Part shown: in pieces, positions 24,874 through 33,501 of the stretch | How the letters are laid out: every line of letters starts with the position of its first letter | Numbering within the stretch: the first letter of the stretch is position 1 | From: Cetobacterium somerae ATCC BAA-474 | GTDB lineage: Bacteria > Fusobacteriota > Fusobacteriia > Fusobacteriales > Fusobacteriaceae | Reading direction: 5' to 3' | NCBI RefSeq assembly: GCF_000479045.1 | Contig: NZ_KI518180.1 | Coordinates: forward strand, 1-64,000 | Length of the DNA stretch: 64,000 nt | Translations under genes and position numbers: made by a program | The notes under the pieces: model-generated | Database searches by the model: none | What the model was told of the DNA's origin: nothing | The model's input: only the letters and a program-made list of their open reading frames with translations

Positions 24874-27480
24874 TTAATTTTTTAAAAGTGCTATTCCTTT
24901 TTCTCTAAATTTTAGAACAATTTCATTGTCTTTTGCCTCGATATATTTTAAATCTATTGTTTCTATTAAAGGTGGAATATTTAATTTATCTCCAAGATAA
25001 GTTATTTCTACACTATAACTTTCAGTTAATAATCCACTCACATAGAAAATTCCGCTTTCATCTGGAATTGTATTTTCTAAAATTTTTCCCTCTTTATCTT
25101 TTATTTTGATAATTGTATTATCATAAATGTCTTTTATATCATCATCACTCAGATTTAATTTTTCATCAACGATAAATACTCCAGATAAAGTTACCATAGC
25201 TTTTAAAGGAATAAAAGCTTCAATAGTTCCTGTATTTGTTCCACGAACTGCTACTTTATTACTTCCCAAAGAGTATGATGGTTTTCTAATTTTAGGATTT
25301 AAATCATATAAAATTCCATTTGGAACCCCAAAGAAATATGCTTCTCCTTCATCACCTGTAACTTCTGTTTGAGAACCAATTTTAATCTCTACATTATCAA
25401 CTAATTTTTCTCCAGAATCATATATATTATTACTATTTTCATCTACAAAAGCTATAACTTTAACTCTACTTGAATTCATACTTTCAACATTTCTAGTTAT
25501 ATCTTTTAAATCAACAACTTTATCTACTCCAAGTTTATAGTTTTGTTCACCATTTTTTCCAGCAAACATTCCAGCACTTAACCAGTTGTCATAGTTTAGA
25601 TCGAATCTAAAGGTAAATCTTGATTCATCCCTATTTGAATAGCTAAACTCTATAGAAAAATCCAGAGCATCCCAGAGATTTTTATTCATAAGAGTTAAAA
25701 CACTTTCGAAATCTTTTCCATTGTCACTCCATCTATTATTTAATCTAGTATTAACATAATGTAGCCCAGTGTAATAAAGATTGATTGAATATTCATCTCC
25801 ATCACTGTTTCCAGTACTATATTCCCCTGTAACAAGGAGGTCTCTCATTAAGTTTTTATAAATTGAAACCCCAATATCATAGTTTTTTTCAGTACCTTCA
25901 TTATAATAGTCATTTATATAGTAGTTACTATCAATTGAATAACCATTTCCTGGATTATATTCTATTGTATAAGATCTTACTGTTTCAAGATCATAGTATA
26001 ATCCAAAATTTTGATATTCTGTTCTCAGCTTAACGTTGTTTATTTGTATTTGAGCCTCTAAGTACTCTTTTGTTCTTTGGTCTTTTCCTTTTTCTCCTCC
26101 TAGAACTAAAGTATAGGGCATTCTAAAAACATAGTTAGAATAAACAGCTTCAGCATTAAAGAGGTCTAAATAGTCAATCTTTTCATTAGAAGTATCAATA
26201 CTTCTAATATATCCAGTTCCTAAAGTAAGATTTTCAGTTAGACCATAGTATATATTTCCTTCGCTAGCGTACTTTCTAGAATCATGGTCCTCTCTTATTT
26301 TGAAATCATACTCAATCTCACCTTTGTTTTGTTGTCTAAAATCAACAGCTGTATTGATATCTATTGTGTATATTTTTCCATTTGGTTCATAAACTCTTAA
26401 AGTATATTCTCTATCATTTTTTATCTCTGAATTTTGAAACTCTACAATACCATTTTCAGCATATTGAACAGCAATGGGAAAACCTAAATATAGTAGCTCT
26501 ACTCTACTACCAATAGGAACATTTTCTCTAATAACAATGTCTTTTCCCACATAAAAATATCCTTTTTCTTTTTTTAAGCTAAGACCTAACTCTCTTTCCA
26601 CTGTTCCATAACTTCCAAATTCAAGTGAATGATTTTTATAAATTTCAGGATAGTAAAGGTAAGTATCACCTAACATTTTTTCTTTTACATCATAAGACGT
26701 AGTAAGTTCACCATAAAGTAGATTACCTTGATATTCTAAGTCCCCAGTCCATCCTGTTTCAAAATTTTCACCTTTACTCTTTGATAACTCTCCTTGAACA
26801 TTGAATCTCATATATCCAATGTCAAATAATCTATTTTTATTAGTATAAATAATCTCATTTTTATTTTCTCTTGTGAACTCGTTATCCAATCGATTTTCTA
26901 AAGAGGTGTCAATTTCAAAGGGAGTACTAAATGTTAATTGAGTTTTAAGAAGCAATTTTTTTGTATCGATTTCTAAAGAGTTTGTGAAAATCTCTTTAAA
27001 TAATTCTATCTCAACATAAATCTCATTACCCTCTCTAAGTATTGCAGATTCATTAAACTGTATTTTTCTATTGGGATCACTTAAAGTTGCCACCTTTTGT
27101 TCCCAATCTATATCTATTTTATGTAGTTCTTTTCCAACTTTCATGGAAATTCTATTTTTTTCAAAGTCATAATTTTTAAATCTAATGATATTTAAAAATT
27201 CTATTAGTGGGATATAATCATAACTATCTTTTTTTAAAAGTTTTAAATGAGTTCCTCTAACTCGTCCATTTACTATAACAGAATAAACCATCTCATCGTT
27301 TATAAAAGAGGTACCTTCTAACTCAGCTTTTAAAATCTGATACTCCTCTTCTGTTATAAGGTTTTGAGCTTTAAAAATCTCTAAATCTTCTAAGGAGTAG
27401 TCCATTGAATATGTAGTTGTAAATAGAATCAACCCAGCTCCGAGAAGACTCATTAGAAACCGACTATATGTTTTTTGCAT
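24874..27480 (-). CDS. outer-membrane pilus usher (divergent)
   Basis: The 868-residue protein has the length of a fimbrial usher. After the signal peptide a short helical motif, FKAQNLITEEEYQILKAEL (SHOCT-like), precedes an N-terminal domain. About 550 residues of alternating aromatic/hydrophilic strands form a beta-barrel, including the usher-like PIGSRVELLYLGFPI. The C-terminus carries two Ig- or carboxypeptidase-regulatory-like domains (DENSNNIYDSGEKLVDNVEI near residue 675). The layout is closest to the alpha class (CFA/I, CS1) of ushers. Two chaperones and a pilin lie beside it. Exact class needs profile searches. Confidence 0.75.
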   Translation of the reverse strand: MQKTYSRFLMSLLGAGLILFTTTYSMDYSLEDLEIFKAQNLITEEEYQILKAELEGTSFINDEMVYSVIVNGRVRGTHLKLLKKDSYDYIPLIEFLNIIRFKNYDFEKNRISMKVGKELHKIDIDWEQKVATLSDPNRKIQFNESAILREGNEIYVEIELFKEIFTNSLEIDTKKLLLKTQLTFSTPFEIDTSLENRLDNEFTRENKNEIIYTNKNRLFDIGYMRFNVQGELSKSKGENFETGWTGDLEYQGNLLYGELTTSYDVKEKMLGDTYLYYPEIYKNHSLEFGSYGTVERELGLSLKKEKGYFYVGKDIVIRENVPIGSRVELLYLGFPIAVQYAENGIVEFQNSEIKNDREYTLRVYEPNGKIYTIDINTAVDFRQQNKGEIEYDFKIREDHDSRKYASEGNIYYGLTENLTLGTGYIRSIDTSNEKIDYLDLFNAEAVYSNYVFRMPYTLVLGGEKGKDQRTKEYLEAQIQINNVKLRTEYQNFGLYYDLETVRSYTIEYNPGNGYSIDSNYYINDYYNEGTEKNYDIGVSIYKNLMRDLLVTGEYSTGNSDGDEYSINLYYTGLHYVNTRLNNRWSDNGKDFESVLTLMNKNLWDALDFSIEFSYSNRDESRFTFRFDLNYDNWLSAGMFAGKNGEQNYKLGVDKVVDLKDITRNVESMNSSRVKVIAFVDENSNNIYDSGEKLVDNVEIKIGSQTEVTGDEGEAYFFGVPNGILYDLNPKIRKPSYSLGSNKVAVRGTNTGTIEAFIPLKAMVTLSGVFIVDEKLNLSDDDIKDIYDNTIIKIKDKEGKILENTIPDESGIFYVSGLLTESYSVEITYLGDKLNIPPLIETIDLKYIEAKDNEIVLKFREKGIALLKN

Positions 27481-27502
27481 TCTCTATCCCCCTAAATAGA
27501 TT

Positions 27503-28225
27503 TTAAATTTTGATTTTCATAATTACAGATTCATTTTCTTTTATCAATAAAGTATTGTAATTTTTAATTTTTTTAAAAATAGCATCATCTTTAATCTCTT
27601 GATTAAACTCTTTTAAATCTATTTCTTCATTTATTAAAACTCTTTTGTTCCCCAATAAAAAACTATTTTTATTTCTTGAATCACTTAAATAAAATGAGAA
27701 TGTTCCACGTCTATTTCCCATGTTTTTTATTTTTCCAGAAAACTCTAGTTTTTTGTTTTCTTTTTTAACTGCTAAATTTTTTAAAGTTAAACTACTTTTT
27801 AATTCCCCCACATATCCTACAATCTCCATTTTAAGATTTGTTAAAACTTTAAGAGTAGAACTTTTGCTTTTTATCTCTTTTTCACTTATAACAGGCATCT
27901 CTTTAACACCTAAGACTGTAGTATATTCCCCGACTTCAGTTCCTCTAGGAGCTTTTATAAAAACTTTTAAAATACCTTCTTGTCCAGGCTTTAAATTGAG
28001 AGTTTTAGGGTAGTATTCAACCCAGCTGGTCATATCTTTTTCATTTTTACTACGCTCTACAGAAAAAAGATATTTAATTGAAGAACTAGTTCCATTATAT
28101 AAATAGTATTCTTCAATCTCTCCAGCCCCTCCTATATTTTTATCAAAGTTCACAGGATGGATATTAACATATGAGTATACTTTAGAGAATAAAATCATAA
28201 GTATAATGAAAATATTTTTTTTCAT
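27503..28225 (-). CDS. periplasmic pilus chaperone 2
   Basis: The 240-residue protein has a signal peptide (to about residue 18) and two Ig-like domains, the size of PapD/CfaA-type chaperones. The first domain opens with VNIHPVNFDKN and contains WVEYYPKTLNLKPGQEGILKVFIKAP, the strand arrangement that holds the subunit-binding edge. It is similar to chaperone 1 upstream, indicating duplication. It lies just after the terminator hairpin that follows the pilin gene and 22 bp ahead of the usher. Confidence 0.8.
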   Translation of the reverse strand: MKKNIFIILMILFSKVYSYVNIHPVNFDKNIGGAGEIEEYYLYNGTSSSIKYLFSVERSKNEKDMTSWVEYYPKTLNLKPGQEGILKVFIKAPRGTEVGEYTTVLGVKEMPVISEKEIKSKSSTLKVLTNLKMEIVGYVGELKSSLTLKNLAVKKENKKLEFSGKIKNMGNRRGTFSFYLSDSRNKNSFLLGNKRVLINEEIDLKEFNQEIKDDAIFKKIKNYNTLLIKENESVIMKIKI

Positions 28226-28239
28226 AGTTTCTCTCCTTA

Positions 28240-28269
28240 AAAAAGCCTCTAAAGTTCTTAGAGGCTTTT
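28240..28269 (-). terminator. intra-operon terminator after the pilin gene
   Basis: On the minus strand AAAAGCCTCTAA and TTTAGAGGCTTTT form a stem around GAAC, ending in a run of T and followed immediately by the ribosome site of chaperone 2. It sits where fimbrial operons often keep a partial terminator so that pilin exceeds usher. Confidence 0.8.
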
Positions 28270-28279
28270 AAATTTTTAG

Positions 28280-28918
28280 TTATCTTGTTCTACCTGCTGG
28301 TGTTCCATCAACTTCAGGTACCTTACTAAATTTAACACTTAGTGTTGATGTATTAGAGTAAGCTCCCTCTAGTAGAGTAAGAGTAGGATTACTAATTACT
28401 CCTGCAGCAATCTCTGAATTTAAGCTAACTTTTACAGCAGTTGCTCCTTGTAATGTAGCAAATTGGTTAGTTTTTGTAACTGATGTTTCAGTACCTCCTA
28501 TTTTTAAGACATTGCTAGAACTTGTAGCACCAGTAGGTACACCAGCACCAGTACCTATAGTAGCTGTTAATGTATGAGGAATTTTAGAACTGCTATTTAC
28601 TAAATTACTATTTCCTGCAAGAGATATCTCTAAAATACTACTAGTTGGAAATGCGCCCCCATTACTTTTTTTAATATAAATATCTCTATCTACAGATGAA
28701 GCAGCAGGATTTGTTTTTAAGATTGTTCCATGATCTAATTCAATTGATCTAATTGCAGCAGCATTTTCCGTATCTTTTTCTGTTATAATAAGTCCCGAAT
28801 CAACTATAAATGCCTTTGTTGTAATATCAATTTGATTCTCTCCAGTACTCCCAGCTTCTCCTGTTGATGCCATAATTGTTGCTGATAATGCTAATAATCC
28901 TAATAAAACCTTTTTCAT
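28280..28918 (-). CDS. major pilin subunit
   Basis: The 212-residue secreted protein has a signal peptide ending in MAS-T (about residue 18). The mature protein is rich in Ser, Thr, Gly and Ala, has no cysteine, and is predicted all-beta. It opens with QIDITTKAFIVDSGLIIT and ends with GAYSNTSTLSVKF, resembling the first and last strands of CS1-type pilins. It lies between two chaperone genes and is followed by a hairpin terminator that would raise its yield over the usher. It is the best candidate for the fibre-forming subunit. Confidence 0.75.
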   Translation of the reverse strand: MKKVLLGLLALSATIMASTGEAGSTGENQIDITTKAFIVDSGLIITEKDTENAAAIRSIELDHGTILKTNPAASSVDRDIYIKKSNGGAFPTSSILEISLAGNSNLVNSSSKIPHTLTATIGTGAGVPTGATSSSNVLKIGGTETSVTKTNQFATLQGATAVKVSLNSEIAAGVISNPTLTLLEGAYSNTSTLSVKFSKVPEVDGTPAGRTR

Positions 28919-28939
28919 TTTTATTCCTCCCTATGTTAT

Positions 28940-29650
28940 CTATATTTTTATTTTGTTAATTGTCCTATAGTTTATATCTTCATATATCTCTATTTCATAT
29001 GGATGATTCTTTTTCATTCCATTTAACTCTAAAGTTATTTTTTTATTTTCCCCTGCATATATACGTCCTAAGGTATTTCTAACTGTAGTTTTATTTTTAC
29101 CCTTAACCTGCACCCCAAACTCTACACCTCTTTGACTAGATGGATTTTTAAGAGCAATATCTAATTTTGTCTTTCCATTCTCTTCATAGATTTTATAACT
29201 ATCTACTTTTATTAAAGGTTCTAAGTTTCCAACATATCCAATCATCTCTAAAGAGGCATTTATTCTAATTCCCACATTAGATTTTATTCCTGTGCCATCT
29301 TTTTTTATATTAGGAATTGATATTAATGAACTATCTAGATGAAATCCATACTCTCCATCTTTAACCTCTTTAGGTGCTTTAGCAAAAACTTTTAAAAGCC
29401 CAGTTTCTCCTGGTTTAACTGTTAAAATTTTTGGATAAAACTCTACCCATTGACTCATATCTCCTCTTATACTACTCCCAGGAGACACAGCAAATTTATA
29501 TCTTAGAGTTTCTAATCCATTATTAGGAAAATAAAATTCTTGATAACCCTCACCGTTATCTATTCTTTTTTCAAATCCATCAGGCATTATATGAAAACTG
29601 TAAGAAATGATGTTTAAAATTATAAAAAAAAGTGTAATTAATTTTTTCAT
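28940..29650 (-). CDS. periplasmic pilus chaperone 1
   Basis: This 236-residue protein has a signal peptide (to about residue 17) and two Ig domains like chaperone 2. It shares the pattern MSQWVEFYPKILTVKPGETGLLKVFAKAP. It is the first gene of the main pilus operon, with a strong GGGGGGAG ribosome site and a c-di-GMP riboswitch leader upstream. The two chaperones may serve different subunits (pilin versus tip protein), as in some alpha-class systems; that division is inferred. Confidence 0.82.
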   Translation of the reverse strand: MKKLITLFFIILNIISYSFHIMPDGFEKRIDNGEGYQEFYFPNNGLETLRYKFAVSPGSSIRGDMSQWVEFYPKILTVKPGETGLLKVFAKAPKEVKDGEYGFHLDSSLISIPNIKKDGTGIKSNVGIRINASLEMIGYVGNLEPLIKVDSYKIYEENGKTKLDIALKNPSSQRGVEFGVQVKGKNKTTVRNTLGRIYAGENKKITLELNGMKKNHPYEIEIYEDINYRTINKIKI

Positions 29651-29680
29651 GCTCCCCCCATTATAAAGTTAAAAAATTTG

Positions 29681-29728
29681 TAAAAAAAAAAGTTGCACTT
29701 ATTGTATATTAATACAAGTTGTGCAACT
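29681..29728 (-). promoter_or_regulatory. expression-platform terminator of riboswitch 2
   Basis: On the minus strand AGTTGCAC (29728-29721) pairs with GTGCAACT (29698-29691). An inner TTGTAT/ATACAA stem closes on TAAT, and ten T's follow (29690-29681). It is a strong intrinsic terminator whose first arm uses bases at the 3' end of the aptamer (CCAGTTGC), so ligand binding should influence its formation. Confidence 0.85.
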
Positions 29729-29795
29729 GGCTACCATTTTACAGGCCCTATAGCTTTGCGTCCTCAAATTTCTTTGAGTTTGCCATATTTTATTT
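29720..29795 (-). ncRNA. c-di-GMP-I (GEMM) riboswitch 2
   Basis: On the minus strand the leader contains GGCAAACTC, a P2 stem-loop CTCAAA-GAAA-TTTGAG with the GAAA tetraloop, the conserved GGACGCAAAGCTATAGGGCC and ATGGTAGCCAGTTGC. These match the c-di-GMP-I aptamer closely. A strong terminator overlaps its 3' end, and the pilus operon begins at 29650. It should couple pilus transcription to cellular c-di-GMP. Confidence 0.93.
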
Positions 29796-29838
29796 ATTGT
29801 GGAATTTTATTATAGATGATTTTATAAATAAATTCTAT

Positions 29839-29929
29839 TAGAAAATTTTTTAAGTTTTTATAAAAAATTTTCTAGTATAAAAAAATAAACATAATAATTT
29901 TAAGTTTATTTTCCGCAAAAATTATTATG
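29839..29929. repeat. two consecutive AT-rich inverted repeats in the divergent region
   Basis: The 441-bp gap between the pilus operon and the sugar ABC operon contains the riboswitch leader and two perfect inverted repeats. One has 14-bp arms at 29839-29852 and 29861-29874. The other has 12-bp arms CATAATAATTTT at 29890-29901 and 29918-29929. They could be operators for the divergent promoters or back-to-back terminators. Base composition makes such repeats easier to get by chance. Confidence 0.5.
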
Positions 29930-30029
29930 AATAAAATCAATTAATTGTAATTCCACTTCATTTAAAATTTTATCCTGTCTATAAACTGTGAATTTGTTTA
30001 AAATAATAAATAGTTCCATATATAAAAAA

Positions 30030-30058
30030 TTGACAAAATAGTCTTAATAAAGTATATA
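30030..30058 (+). promoter_or_regulatory. promoter of the sugar ABC operon
   Basis: TTGACA (30030-30035), 17-bp spacer and TATATA (30053-30058) lie 33 bp ahead of the ATPase gene. Confidence 0.75.
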
Positions 30059-30091
30059 AAGATACTGAAAATAAAAAATAGGGAGGAGTGA

Positions 30092-31591
30092 ATGGAAAGT
30101 TATCTATTAGAAGCTAAAGATATTAGAAAAATTTTTCCAGGAGTTGTAGCTTTAGATGGAGTAAATTTTTCATTAAAAACTGGAGAGGTTCATGCTCTTT
30201 TAGGTGAAAATGGAGCAGGAAAATCGACTATGATGAAAATTTTTTCAGGTGTTCATCAAAAAGATGGCGGAGAAATCTATATAAAAGGAAAAAAAGAGGA
30301 GATAAAATCACCGATACACGCAGCAGAGCTAGGTATTGGGATAATTTATCAAGAGCTAAATCTTTGTCCTCATCTTTCAGTAGCAGAGAATATATTTTTA
30401 AGTAGAGAGTTTGTAAATGGAGTTCGTCTAGATAGAAAAAAAATGGAAGAGGAAGCTGGAAAGCTTTTGTTTACATTGAAATCTAATATAAATCCAAAGG
30501 AAAAAGTTAAAAACCTTTCAATATCAAATCAACAAATTGTAGAAATAGCAAAAGCGTTATCACAGAATGCAGATATTATAATAATGGATGAGCCAACTTC
30601 ATCTTTAAGTGAAAGAGAGATTGCTCAACTTTTTGAAGTTATAAAAGAGTTGAAAAAAGCTAAAAAAGGTATTGTTTATATATCACATAAATTAGATGAA
30701 TTAAAAGAGATAACAGATAGGGTTACTATATTTAGAGATGGAAAATGGGTTGTAACAGATAAATTTAATAATTTAACTTTAGATGAAATAATAGCTTTTA
30801 TGGTTGGAAGAAGTGTGGATGAAAAATTTCCAAGAATAGATATGAAAAGAGGAGTAGATAAAATTTTAGAGATAAGAAATTATTCTAAAAATAACTATTT
30901 TAAAGATATAAATATGGAACTTTATGAGGGCGAGGTTTTAGGAGTTGCTGGATTGGTTGGAGCAGGAAGAACAGAACTTTGTAAAGGTATTTTTGGTGCT
31001 TATGGAAAATGTTCAGGAGAAATCTATATAAATGGAAATCAAGTTAATATCTCATCTCCAATGGAAGCTATAAAAGAGGGTATATCTTATATCGCAGAGG
31101 ATAGAAAAAAAGAGGGTCTTGCCATAAATATGAGTGTTGTTCAAAATATAAGTTTTCCAATATTAGATAAAATAAGTTCAAAAATTTTAGGTAAAATAAG
31201 AAAAAAAGAGCTTTTAGAAAAAAGTGACTCAATGGTAGAAGCGTTAGCTATAAAAACACCTACAGTTTATCAAAAAGTAAAAAATCTTAGTGGAGGAAAT
31301 CAACAAAAGATTGTAATAGGAAAGTGGCTTTTAAATAATCCTAAAATTGTTATATTTGATGAGCCGACTAGAGGGATAGATGTAAATGCAAAAATTGAAA
31401 TCTATAAGATAATAAATCAATTAAAAAAAGATGGAATAGGAGTAATAGTTGTATCTTCAGAACTTCCTGAGATTTTGGGAGTTACAGATAGAATAGTAGT
31501 TATGTGTAACAAAAAAATTCGTGCAAATTTAAATACAAGAGAGACTACTCAAGAGGAGATAATGCACTACGCTACAAAATTTAATGATTAA
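30092..31591 (+). CDS. sugar ABC transporter ATP-binding protein (RbsA type)
   Basis: The 499-residue protein holds two ABC ATPase domains in tandem, the hallmark of the RbsA/MglA group. The first has Walker A GENGAGKSTMMK (about residues 38-49), signature LSISNQQ and Walker B IIMDEPTSS. The second has a degenerate Walker A (AGLVGAGRTEL), LSGGNQQK and VIFDEPTRGID. It powers uptake of a monosaccharide with the permease and binding protein downstream. The ribosome site is GGGAGGAG and a consensus promoter lies upstream. Confidence 0.92.
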   Translation: MESYLLEAKDIRKIFPGVVALDGVNFSLKTGEVHALLGENGAGKSTMMKIFSGVHQKDGGEIYIKGKKEEIKSPIHAAELGIGIIYQELNLCPHLSVAENIFLSREFVNGVRLDRKKMEEEAGKLLFTLKSNINPKEKVKNLSISNQQIVEIAKALSQNADIIIMDEPTSSLSEREIAQLFEVIKELKKAKKGIVYISHKLDELKEITDRVTIFRDGKWVVTDKFNNLTLDEIIAFMVGRSVDEKFPRIDMKRGVDKILEIRNYSKNNYFKDINMELYEGEVLGVAGLVGAGRTELCKGIFGAYGKCSGEIYINGNQVNISSPMEAIKEGISYIAEDRKKEGLAINMSVVQNISFPILDKISSKILGKIRKKELLEKSDSMVEALAIKTPTVYQKVKNLSGGNQQKIVIGKWLLNNPKIVIFDEPTRGIDVNAKIEIYKIINQLKKDGIGVIVVSSELPEILGVTDRIVVMCNKKIRANLNTRETTQEEIMHYATKFND

Positions 31592-31601
31592 GGAGGGTAA
31601 A

Positions 31602-32567
31602 GTGAGTACAAAAATTGGAGTACTAAAAGAGGTTAGGGGAAAAGTTGGAGAGGAAAACTTTCAGATTTTATCAGTATTAAGTGGATTAGTGGCAATGATG
31701 ATATTTTTTTCAATGGCATCACCATATTTTTTTACAATGAACAATATGATGACAGTAGCGTTACAAACATCAATTATAGCTATAATAGCTATTGGTCAAA
31801 CTTTTGTACTTATAACAACTGGAATAGATTTATCAATTGGATCAAATATGGCTATAGCTGGAATAGTAACATCTCTTGCTTTAGTTAATGGAGTTCCAAT
31901 GATAATAGCTATTATGTTAGGATTGATAACTGGAATTATATCTGGTCTTATAAATGGATTACTAATAGTTTTAGGTGATTTACCACCATTTGTAGTAACT
32001 TTAGGAAGTATGAGTATAGTTAGAGGATTGGCTCTTGTAATAACTAATGGAATACCAGTTAGTGGCTTACCAAAAGCTTTTAGATATATTGGAAATGGAA
32101 AAGTTTTAGATGTCCCATTTTCTGTAATTATTATGTTTTTATTAACAGGTATATTTGGTTTTATTCTTTCTAAAACAAAGCTTGGAACACATATATATGC
32201 ATGTGGAAGTAATATTGAAGCGGCTAGATTATCAGGAATAAACACAAAAAAAACATTGATTCAAGTTTACGTATTTTCAGGATTTTTAGCAGCGTGTTCT
32301 GGAATAATATTAGCCTCTAGAATAGCTTCAGGACAACCAAGTGCAGGGATGGGATATGAACTATTTGCAGTAGCTTCAGCTGTAATTGGAGGAACAAGTT
32401 TAGCTGGAGGAGAGGGAATAATAACAGGAACACTAATTGGAGCTCTAGTAATTGGAGTTTTAAGAAATGGATTAAATTTAATGGGTGTTTCAGCATTTCT
32501 ACAAGAGATTTTAATTGGAATAGTTATTATATTAGCAGTATTTGCTGATAGAATTAAAAGAAAATAA
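31602..32567 (+). CDS. sugar ABC transporter permease (RbsC type)
   Basis: This is a roughly 321-residue membrane protein with about ten helices and the family motif TTGIDLSIGSNMAIAG, plus the EAA-like GxN.EAARLSGI loop. The frame is open from ATG 31584, but AAGGAGGG sits between that ATG and GTG 31602 at correct spacing, so I place the start at GTG. It would form the homodimeric channel for the RbsA-type ATPase. The sugar is not determined; ribose, allose or a related sugar are all possible. Confidence 0.9.
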   Translation: MSTKIGVLKEVRGKVGEENFQILSVLSGLVAMMIFFSMASPYFFTMNNMMTVALQTSIIAIIAIGQTFVLITTGIDLSIGSNMAIAGIVTSLALVNGVPMIIAIMLGLITGIISGLINGLLIVLGDLPPFVVTLGSMSIVRGLALVITNGIPVSGLPKAFRYIGNGKVLDVPFSVIIMFLLTGIFGFILSKTKLGTHIYACGSNIEAARLSGINTKKTLIQVYVFSGFLAACSGIILASRIASGQPSAGMGYELFAVASAVIGGTSLAGGEGIITGTLIGALVIGVLRNGLNLMGVSAFLQEILIGIVIILAVFADRIKRK

Positions 32568-32589
32568 AAGTTAATTGAGGAGGGAGTAA

Positions 32590-33501
32590 ATGAGAAAGGT
32601 TTCAAAGTTACTATTATTATCATCACTATTTTTAGGGTTAGCTACAGGTGCTTTTGCACAAAAGAAGTTTGTTTTAATAACTATGGATTCAATGGATGAG
32701 CATTGGTTATCAGTAAAAAAAGGGGCAGAAACTAAAGCTAAAGAGTTAGGGGATGTGGATATTATATTTAGAGCTCCAGCGGGAAAAGTTGATCCAAATG
32801 AGCAAACAAGAATGGTTGAAGATGCTATAAATCAGAAAGTAGATGCAATTCTTTTAGCACCATCTGATAAATCTGCATTGGGACCTGTTGTAGAAAGAGC
32901 TATTGATGAGAAAATACCAGTTGTTATAATAGATTCTCCAGTTGATGCAGAAGGGTATGTAACATTCCTATCTACAGATAACTATGCAGCAGGAGCTTTA
33001 GCAGCTGATACTTTAGCAAAATTAGTTAATGAAAAAGGAAAAGTTGGAATTATCAATGCTCAGCCAGGAGCAGGAACAGCTATAGCTAGATCTTCTGGAT
33101 TTGAAGATAGATTGAAAGAGAAATATCCAAATATGAAAGTAGCAGGAATTCAATATTCAAATGGAGATAAAGCTGTAGCATTAAATCAAGCTACTGATAT
33201 GATGACAGCAAATCCAGATTTAGTAGCATTTTATGGTTCTAACGAAGGATCAACAGTAGGAATTTCGAGAGCTTTAGAGGAAAGTGGAAATATTGGAAAA
33301 ATTAAGTTAGTAGGATTTGATTTCTCTAAAGATACTATAACTGGATTAAAGAATGGTTCTATTCAGGCTTCTATGGTTCAAAATCCTGAGAAAATGGGAT
33401 ATGATGGAGTAGCGGCAGCTTATGATAATATAAATGGTAAAGAGGTTCCAAAGCATGTGGATACTGGAGTTAAAGTTGTAACAGTAGGAGATTTAAAATA
33501 G
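32590..33501 (+). CDS. sugar ABC transporter substrate-binding protein
   Basis: The 303-residue protein has a signal peptide (cleavage after GAFA, residue 23) and a periplasmic-binding-protein fold of the type 4 (RbsB/AlsB) class, with the opening VLITMDSMDEHWLSVKKGAE and the DAILLAPSD strand. It captures the sugar in the periplasm and hands it to the permease. It is directly followed by a ROK sugar kinase whose ATG abuts its stop. Confidence 0.92.
   Translation: MRKVSKLLLLSSLFLGLATGAFAQKKFVLITMDSMDEHWLSVKKGAETKAKELGDVDIIFRAPAGKVDPNEQTRMVEDAINQKVDAILLAPSDKSALGPVVERAIDEKIPVVIIDSPVDAEGYVTFLSTDNYAAGALAADTLAKLVNEKGKVGIINAQPGAGTAIARSSGFEDRLKEKYPNMKVAGIQYSNGDKAVALNQATDMMTANPDLVAFYGSNEGSTVGISRALEESGNIGKIKLVGFDFSKDTITGLKNGSIQASMVQNPEKMGYDGVAAAYDNINGKEVPKHVDTGVKVVTVGDLK

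Noticed and set aside
31796-32626. Two antisense open frames opposite the sugar permease gene
   Set aside because: Mirror images of hydrophobic codons in the permease; no start signals and no recognisable product.
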